From contig NZ_FOZX01000015.1 in assembly GCF_900116135.1 (NCBI RefSeq), positions 1-64,000 of the forward strand: a stretch of 64,000 nt of DNA. The letters run 5' to 3'. The DNA is from Saccharopolyspora flava (GTDB taxonomy: Bacteria; Actinomycetota; Actinomycetes; Mycobacteriales; Pseudonocardiaceae). Within the stretch, counting starts at the first letter, position 1. Every line of letters starts with the position of its first letter. This document shows positions 59,937 to 64,000 of the stretch, one piece after another. The position numbers and the translations under genes were made by a program. The notes under the pieces were generated by a model. That model was not told where the DNA came from. It did no database searches and saw only the letters and a program-made list of their open reading frames with translations.

Positions 59937-60098
59937 ATGTCCAACAACAACCGCGCGCGCAGCGAGAGAACGCGCCGCACGGCAGCGATCATCGCCGCCG
60001 CCGGCGCGAGCGGCGTGCTGATCGCGATGGGTGGCACCGTGCATCACTGCACGCCTGGACAGGGCCGAAATGCCCGGGAGTCCAGCTCTTTCAGGTGA
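59937..60098 (+). CDS. small membrane peptide (hypothetical)
   Basis: A 53-residue peptide with a basic N-terminus (RARSERTRRT) and a single hydrophobic segment (AAIIAAAGASGVLIAMGG), then a short tail HHCTPGQ with one cysteine. GGGAGGAG lies 6-7 bases before the ATG, which is the main support. Length and composition fit the many unannotated membrane peptides of actinobacteria. An open frame from 59856 would add an unlikely N-terminal extension. No function is suggested. Confidence 0.5.
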   Translation: MSNNNRARSERTRRTAAIIAAAGASGVLIAMGGTVHHCTPGQGRNARESSSFR

Positions 60099-60265
60099 AT
60101 ATCAAGGGTTCCCCAGGAACCTTTCGACTCGCACGCCGAACAGCGTTCTCGGGACGGGATTTCCCCGCCGCGCGGGACGCAAAACGCTGGGCGCGCCGGG
60201 AAAGAAACCCACCGCTCGGGCTGACGGGCATTCCCCAACACGGCACCCCACGGCGTGGGCGCCCG

Positions 60266-60730
60266 TCAGGACGTCGTGCGGGCGCGGACCGGGTGGCCGG
60301 AGAGGATCGAGACGCGGTTGAAGGCGTTGATCGTGATCGCGGCCCAGGTGATCACCGAGACCTGGTCGTCGGACAGCACCTTCCGGACCTGATCGTAGGT
60401 GTCCTGGTCGGGCCGCTGCGCGGCCACCAGCGTCACCGCCTCGGCGAGCTCCAGCGCGGCGCGCTCCTCGGCGGTGAACAGCTCGGTCTCGCGCCAGGCC
60501 GGCAGCACGCCCAGGCGCTCGGGGGTCTCCCCCGCCTCCAGGGCGAGGCGGGTGTGCCGGTCGAGGCAGAACGCGCACCCGTTGAGCTGCGACGCGCGGA
60601 TGTTGACCAGCTCCAGCAGCACCCGGCCCAGGCCGGCCTCACGCGCGCGCGAGCGGATCTCGGTGGCCGTCGCCGACAGCGCCTTGAACGCCGAGGGCGT
60701 CTGCTTGTCGAGGAAGATCCGGTCCGCCAT
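60266..60730 (-). CDS. AhpD/carboxymuconolactone decarboxylase-family protein
   Basis: A 154-residue all-alpha redox protein. The AhpD-type redox motif CAFCLDRH with a preceding NIRASQLNG marks the alkylhydroperoxidase-like core, which reduces peroxides via its CxxC and histidine. Flanking helices run from KQTPSAFKALSATATEIR to VSVITWAAITINAFNRVSIL. It lies next to a TetR gene on the same strand (61 bases away) and close to a second CMD-family gene (62092), whose motif lacks the CxxC. Confidence 0.88.
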   Translation of the reverse strand: MADRIFLDKQTPSAFKALSATATEIRSRAREAGLGRVLLELVNIRASQLNGCAFCLDRHTRLALEAGETPERLGVLPAWRETELFTAEERAALELAEAVTLVAAQRPDQDTYDQVRKVLSDDQVSVITWAAITINAFNRVSILSGHPVRARTTS

Positions 60731-60791
60731 CGGTTCCGCTCCGTTCGCGCAGCTCGCTCGGCGCGCTCCCGCGCCGCACCGTCGCCGCAAA

Positions 60792-61433
60792 CTACCCGAG
60801 GCCACCGCTCCCGGTCTCGGCCGGGAGACCGAGAGCACGGTGGGTCAGCAGGTCGAGGGTGTCCAGCAGGCGCTCGGTGTCGGGCGGGTCGTCGCCCTGG
60901 ACGATGCCCAGGTACAGCGAGTGGTCGATCATGGCCGCCAGCGCGCGGGCGGTGAGCTCCGGGTCGAGGTCGCCGGGCATCAGCCCCTCCCGCTGCCAGC
61001 GGCGCAGCGCGCGGGCCGTCCGGGTGATCGACCGGGCCCGGTGCTTGCGCCGGAGCTCCTGGAACTCCTCGTCGAGGGTGGCGACCTGCTCGACGATGGC
61101 CATCATCCGCGCGTTGCGCAGGTAGGCCTCGTAGTAGGCGCGGTTGGCGCGGCGGATCCGGGCCGCCGGTGACCTACCGGCGGGCAGCGCGCCCCGGTCG
61201 GTCATCTCCGCGAACAGCCGGTCGGCCAGTTCCAGGAACACCGCCTGCTTGGACGGGAAGTAGGTGTAGAACGAGCCGTAGGCGACCCGCGCGCGCTCGG
61301 CGATGTGGGCGATCCGGGTGTCCGGGAAGCCCCGCTCCTCGAAGACCTCCCGGGCCGCGGCCAGCAGCTTCTCGCGGGTCCGGGCGCCGCGCTCGGTCAG
61401 CGGCCGGTCGGGTGAATCCTGGCTGCTGGACAC
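60792..61433 (-). CDS. TetR-family regulator
   Basis: A 213-residue repressor. The HTH is in TREKLLAAAREVFEERGFPDTRIAHIAERARVAYGSFYTYFPSKQAVFLELADRLF (residues about 18-73), followed by an all-helical ligand domain that includes ARMMAIVEQVATLDEEFQEL. It is divergent from the VOC/CMD operon, and a TTGAYA-N4-TRTCAA palindrome lies in the 102-base gap, a classic TetR operator form. It probably controls that operon and perhaps the AhpD gene downstream. Confidence 0.88.
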   Translation of the reverse strand: MSSSQDSPDRPLTERGARTREKLLAAAREVFEERGFPDTRIAHIAERARVAYGSFYTYFPSKQAVFLELADRLFAEMTDRGALPAGRSPAARIRRANRAYYEAYLRNARMMAIVEQVATLDEEFQELRRKHRARSITRTARALRRWQREGLMPGDLDPELTARALAAMIDHSLYLGIVQGDDPPDTERLLDTLDLLTHRALGLPAETGSGGLG

Positions 61434-61501
61434 GGTTTTCCCCTCCCGCCGGACCTTGACAAGCCGGTGCCGCCCGGCTCAGGCTGACAGCGTCTGAAAA
61501 G

Positions 61502-61517
61502 TTGATATGACTGTCAA
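61502..61517. promoter_or_regulatory. TetR-type operator (TTGATATGACTGTCAA)
   Basis: An inverted repeat of form TTGAYA-N4-TRTCAA located between the TetR gene and the VOC gene, 18 bases before the VOC start. Confidence 0.6.
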
Positions 61518-61535
61518 GTCAGCGCGGAGGCGTCA

Positions 61536-62108
61536 ATGGCGACCAATCCGGAGTTCGAGCTGGGCGGCATCAACCACCTGGCGCTCGTCTCGTCCGACAT
61601 GCAGCGCACCATCGACTTCTACAGCGGGGTGCTCGGCATGCCGCTGATCAAGACCATCGACCTGCCCGGCGGCTCCGGCCAGCACTTCTTCTTCGACTGC
61701 GGCGGCGGGGACTGCGTGGCGTTCTTCTGGTTCCCCGACGCCCCCGATCCCGTGCCCGGCGTTTCGGCGCCGGCCTCGATGCCCGGTGAGGGCGAGCTGC
61801 TCAGCGCCGTGGGATCGATGAACCACGTCGCCTTCCACGTGCCGGTCGCGAAGTTCGAGCAGTACCGGGATCGGTTGCGGGACAAGGGCGTTGAGGTGAG
61901 CCCGATCCTCAACCACGACAACAGCCCGTCGACGGTGGCCCGCGAGATGCACGACGGGGTGTTCGTGCGGTCGTTCTACTTCCAGGACCCCGACGGGATC
62001 CTGCTCGAATTCGCCTGCTGGACCAGGGAGTTCACCGACGCCGACGTCTCGCACACCCCCAAGACCGCCGCCGACCGGACGGTGCAGCGCCATGCCGCGC
62101 CTGCGTGA
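61536..62108 (+). CDS. VOC-family (glyoxalase/extradiol dioxygenase fold) protein
   Basis: A 190-residue single vicinal-oxygen-chelate protein. Metal ligands are expected at the histidine in GGINHLALVSSD, the histidine in SMNHVAFHVP and the glutamate in DPDGILLEFACWT. The long insert PDPVPGVSAPASMPGEGELL separates the two half modules. Metal, substrate and reaction are undecided among dioxygenase, isomerase or lyase roles. It overlaps the following CMD gene by 17 bases. It is under apparent control of the divergent TetR protein. Confidence 0.87.
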   Translation: MATNPEFELGGINHLALVSSDMQRTIDFYSGVLGMPLIKTIDLPGGSGQHFFFDCGGGDCVAFFWFPDAPDPVPGVSAPASMPGEGELLSAVGSMNHVAFHVPVAKFEQYRDRLRDKGVEVSPILNHDNSPSTVAREMHDGVFVRSFYFQDPDGILLEFACWTREFTDADVSHTPKTAADRTVQRHAAPA

Positions 62109-62730
62109 GGTCCCGCGCGCTGAGGTCACCGACGAGCGGATCCGGTTCTTCTACGACCGGCTGTTCGGGCCCGACCGCGATCCGGCCGTCGAGCACGGCA
62201 CCGCGACCGGCTCGCCCGGGGACTGGTGGACGGTGTTCGCCCAGTCCCCCGAGGTGTTCCGGCACGCGGTGCGGGGTTTCGCGCTGTACCGGGAGTCCGC
62301 GCTGGACCCGGTGCTGCGCGAGCTCGGGCAGTGCCGGGCGGGGTGGGCGCGCGGCAGCCAATTCGTGTTCTCCCAGCACTGCAAGCAGCTGCGGGCCCTC
62401 GGCGTGGCCGAGGACAAGATCGCCGCTCTGCCGTCCTGGCAGGTCGCCGACTGCTACTCGCGGCCGGAGCGGGCCGTGCTGGCCTATACCGACGCGCTGG
62501 TGCTCGACGGCGGCCGCGTCCCGGACGCCGTGTTCGACCGGCTGCGCGAGCACCTCACCGAACCGGAGATCCTGCAGCTGACCTACATCACCTGCATGTA
62601 CGAGATGCACGCGACGATCGCCAAGGCGCTGCGGCTGGAGTTCGACGACCGCCCCGAGCCGGTCACCGAGGTCGCCGCGCCGGACGGGTACGGGACGCGG
62701 GACCTCTCCGCCGACCTCACGGGGTCGTGA
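62092..62730 (+). CDS. carboxymuconolactone decarboxylase-family protein
   Basis: A 212-residue CMD/AhpD-fold protein without the CxxC redox pair: the equivalent region is ARGSQFVFSQHCKQLRALG. N-terminal VPRAEVTDERIRFFYDRLFG and the late YITCMYEMHATIAKALRLEFDD belong to this group. It overlaps the VOC gene by 17 bases, so the two are translated together and probably act on the same aromatic or lactone substrate. The stop codon overlaps the convergent MpaB gene by 14 bases. Confidence 0.85.
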   Translation: MPRLREVPRAEVTDERIRFFYDRLFGPDRDPAVEHGTATGSPGDWWTVFAQSPEVFRHAVRGFALYRESALDPVLRELGQCRAGWARGSQFVFSQHCKQLRALGVAEDKIAALPSWQVADCYSRPERAVLAYTDALVLDGGRVPDAVFDRLREHLTEPEILQLTYITCMYEMHATIAKALRLEFDDRPEPVTEVAAPDGYGTRDLSADLTGS

Positions 62731-64000
62731 CCTCCCGGCGGTAGGTGGCGGCGTGGGTCGTGTACTCGGCGTTGCCGTACTCGGCGAGGCGCTGCTTGAC
62801 GACGCGGGTGGTGTAGCCGTCGGCGATCCTGCGCAGCAGCGGTTGCTCGGCGGCGATCGCCATCGTCACGAAGCGGCCCAGCACGAACGGGGCGGTGGTG
62901 GCCACGCAGGCGGCGTCGAGCAGTCCGAAGGGGACGTTCATCCGCTCGGCCCGCTTGCGGTCGCCGCCGCAGATCCCGAGGAAGAACGCCCGGCTCCAGC
63001 TGCGCTCGACCGTCTCGGCGGCCTGGTCCAGCAACGAGCGCCCGGGGCGGAGGTCGGCGGCCATCGTGGAGCGGACGAGTTCGCCGCAGGTGGCGTCGTC
63101 GAACCCGCGGCGCAGCGTCGCGGCGCGGGCGTGGAAGACCTCGACGATGCCGGAGGCGGTGGTGGGCAGCAGCTCCTCGGGCAGGCCCAGCAGGAAGCAG
63201 CGGTAGCGGCTGACCTCCAGCATTGCCCGCTCGCGCGCGGTGAACTCGCCGCGGCCGGCGCCGAGGGCCATCATCGCCGACAGGTACATGTTGATCAGCC
63301 CGGCCGGCATCTGGTCGGCCTGCGGCACCGGCACCCCGTAGACCTCGGGGTCCCACCCCTCGGGGCTGCTCAGCGCGTTGCAGCGCACCACCGAGTGCAT
63401 CAGCCGGACCATCGCGGCCGCCTCGAAGCCCTCGCCGTAGCGCCCCAGCGCGCCGGGCAGGGTGGTGACGGTGAAGAAGTTGGCGGTCTCGTTGACCCGC
63501 CGGGCCGCGCGCCGCCCGGTCAGCGCTCCGGTCAGCGCCATCGGCAGCGCGGCGTAGGTGTTGATGAAGGTCGCCAGGAACGCGCCGCGGGTGATGTAGG
63601 GCGACAGGAACGCGGCGCCGATGCGCAGCTGGCGCGCGCCCTCCTCGACCAGGTCCATGTCGAGCCAGTCGGGCGTGTCCTCCATCGCCGCGATCAGCGC
63701 CCGCAGTTCGTCGGGCGCGTCGGGCACGGTGTCCACACCGGACCGGCAGGCCTGCTGCAGCATCCGGATCAGCGGGTTCACGCCGCGCTCGCGGGAGAGG
63801 GCGGCGTAGGCGTCGGCGACGACGTCGCCGAGCATCGTGGTGGTGCGGATGAGCTCCACGGCCCGGTCGTCGGCGAGCACGGCGTCGCGATCGCCGACCC
63901 ACTCGGGCAGGTCGGACTTGACGCCCGGGTCGGTGGTGAACCGGTGCGGGGTGGTGTCGAAGTCGATGCAACCGTAGAGGTCGGGGAGCCGATCCCGTTG
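62717..64000 (-). CDS. MpaB/latex-clearing-like oxygenase family protein (partial, N-terminus beyond window)
   Basis: An open frame running off the right edge; about 427 residues are visible. The family (DUF2236, MpaB/Lcp oxygenases, haem or metal-dependent) is shown by the N-terminal YGCIDFDTTPHRF, LIRTTTMLGDVVADAYAAL, a central FINTYAALPMALTG followed by ANFFTVTTLPGALGRYGEGF, and VVRCNALSSPEGWDPEVYGVPV. The first codons and the start are outside the window. Relatives cleave polyisoprene rubber or oxidise mycophenolic acid precursors; the substrate here cannot be named. Confidence 0.85.
   Translation of the reverse strand, partial: QRDRLPDLYGCIDFDTTPHRFTTDPGVKSDLPEWVGDRDAVLADDRAVELIRTTTMLGDVVADAYAALSRERGVNPLIRMLQQACRSGVDTVPDAPDELRALIAAMEDTPDWLDMDLVEEGARQLRIGAAFLSPYITRGAFLATFINTYAALPMALTGALTGRRAARRVNETANFFTVTTLPGALGRYGEGFEAAAMVRLMHSVVRCNALSSPEGWDPEVYGVPVPQADQMPAGLINMYLSAMMALGAGRGEFTARERAMLEVSRYRCFLLGLPEELLPTTASGIVEVFHARAATLRRGFDDATCGELVRSTMAADLRPGRSLLDQAAETVERSWSRAFFLGICGGDRKRAERMNVPFGLLDAACVATTAPFVLGRFVTMAIAAEQPLLRRIADGYTTRVVKQRLAEYGNAEYTTHAATYRREVTTP

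Noticed and set aside
1-64000. CRISPR arrays, tRNA or rRNA genes, insertion sequences, prophage
   Set aside because: No regularly spaced repeats, cloverleaf-like sequences, ribosomal RNA signatures or transposase/integrase motifs were recognised by eye on either strand.

Overview
The window is high-GC DNA with strong Shine-Dalgarno sites, frequent GTG starts and GC-rich third codon positions, as expected of a filamentous actinobacterium. An Emb-type arabinosyltransferase, a complete conservon (cvnA-D), several actinobacterial regulator and oxidoreductase families and two IdeR-like iron boxes point to the Pseudonocardiaceae, plausibly Saccharopolyspora or a relative. The genus is an inference from gene content. 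No rRNA, tRNA, CRISPR array, transposase or prophage gene was seen.

Left part (1-22.6 kb): the 3' part of transaldolase, a release-factor-like (baeRF/Rv2629) protein, a DUF574 methyltransferase, a Tat-exported TolB-amidohydrolase fusion, an arabinosyltransferase, an iron-box-controlled DoxX protein, an acidic membrane protein and a secreted neutral ceramidase. After these come an acyl-CoA ligase/SDR pair, phenolic acid decarboxylase with a divergent MarR regulator and tandem operators, a CNT nucleoside transporter, a ring-cleaving dioxygenase with its own divergent MarR regulator, an iron-box-controlled siderophore-interacting flavoprotein and a zinc alcohol dehydrogenase.

Terpene region (22.6-29.2 kb): a class I terpene synthase is translationally coupled to a short protein carrying a class II cyclase-like DTDCT motif. 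A two-gene molybdenum hydroxylase lies upstream, and a prenyl diphosphate synthase is read divergently from it across an AT-richer 0.85-kb leader. Together they look like a small, uncharacterised terpenoid locus.

Glycoside region (32.0-42.8 kb): the most interesting block. A GMC/pyranose-oxidase-like flavoprotein, a DUF6379-type small protein and a TIM-barrel protein form an operon with the composition of known C-glycoside deglycosylation systems (CarA plus the CarB/CarC lyase; DgpABC). Around it lie a TetR regulator, a flavin reductase, a GPH-type sugar symporter, a DHA2 exporter, a cytoplasmic GH3 glycosidase and a luciferase-like monooxygenase. I infer a route that imports aromatic glycosides, cleaves O- and C-linked sugars and oxidises the aglycone. 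Acyl-CoA genes on both sides (thiolases, SDRs, enoyl-CoA hydratase, tandem-domain acyl-CoA dehydrogenase) could take the carbon further. Three near-identical palindromes (about 30.74, 30.79 and 47.54 kb) tie parts of this acyl-CoA set into one putative TetR regulon.

Right part (47.5-64 kb): adenosine deaminase family protein, PPOX-fold protein, MEKHLA protein, CorA, BCCT transporter, a GntR regulator/MFS pair, an MHYT membrane protein followed by the conservon, a small membrane peptide, an AhpD-like protein, a TetR regulator divergent from a VOC/CMD operon, and an MpaB-family oxygenase cut by the window edge.

Several gene 3' ends carry dispersed palindromes. One family is built on a TTTTCATGAAAA core whose GC-rich arms differ between copies but remain self-complementary. 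A second family has 74-nt bipartite elements bounded by GGGG(A/G)C(A/G)GTTTT-type arms.
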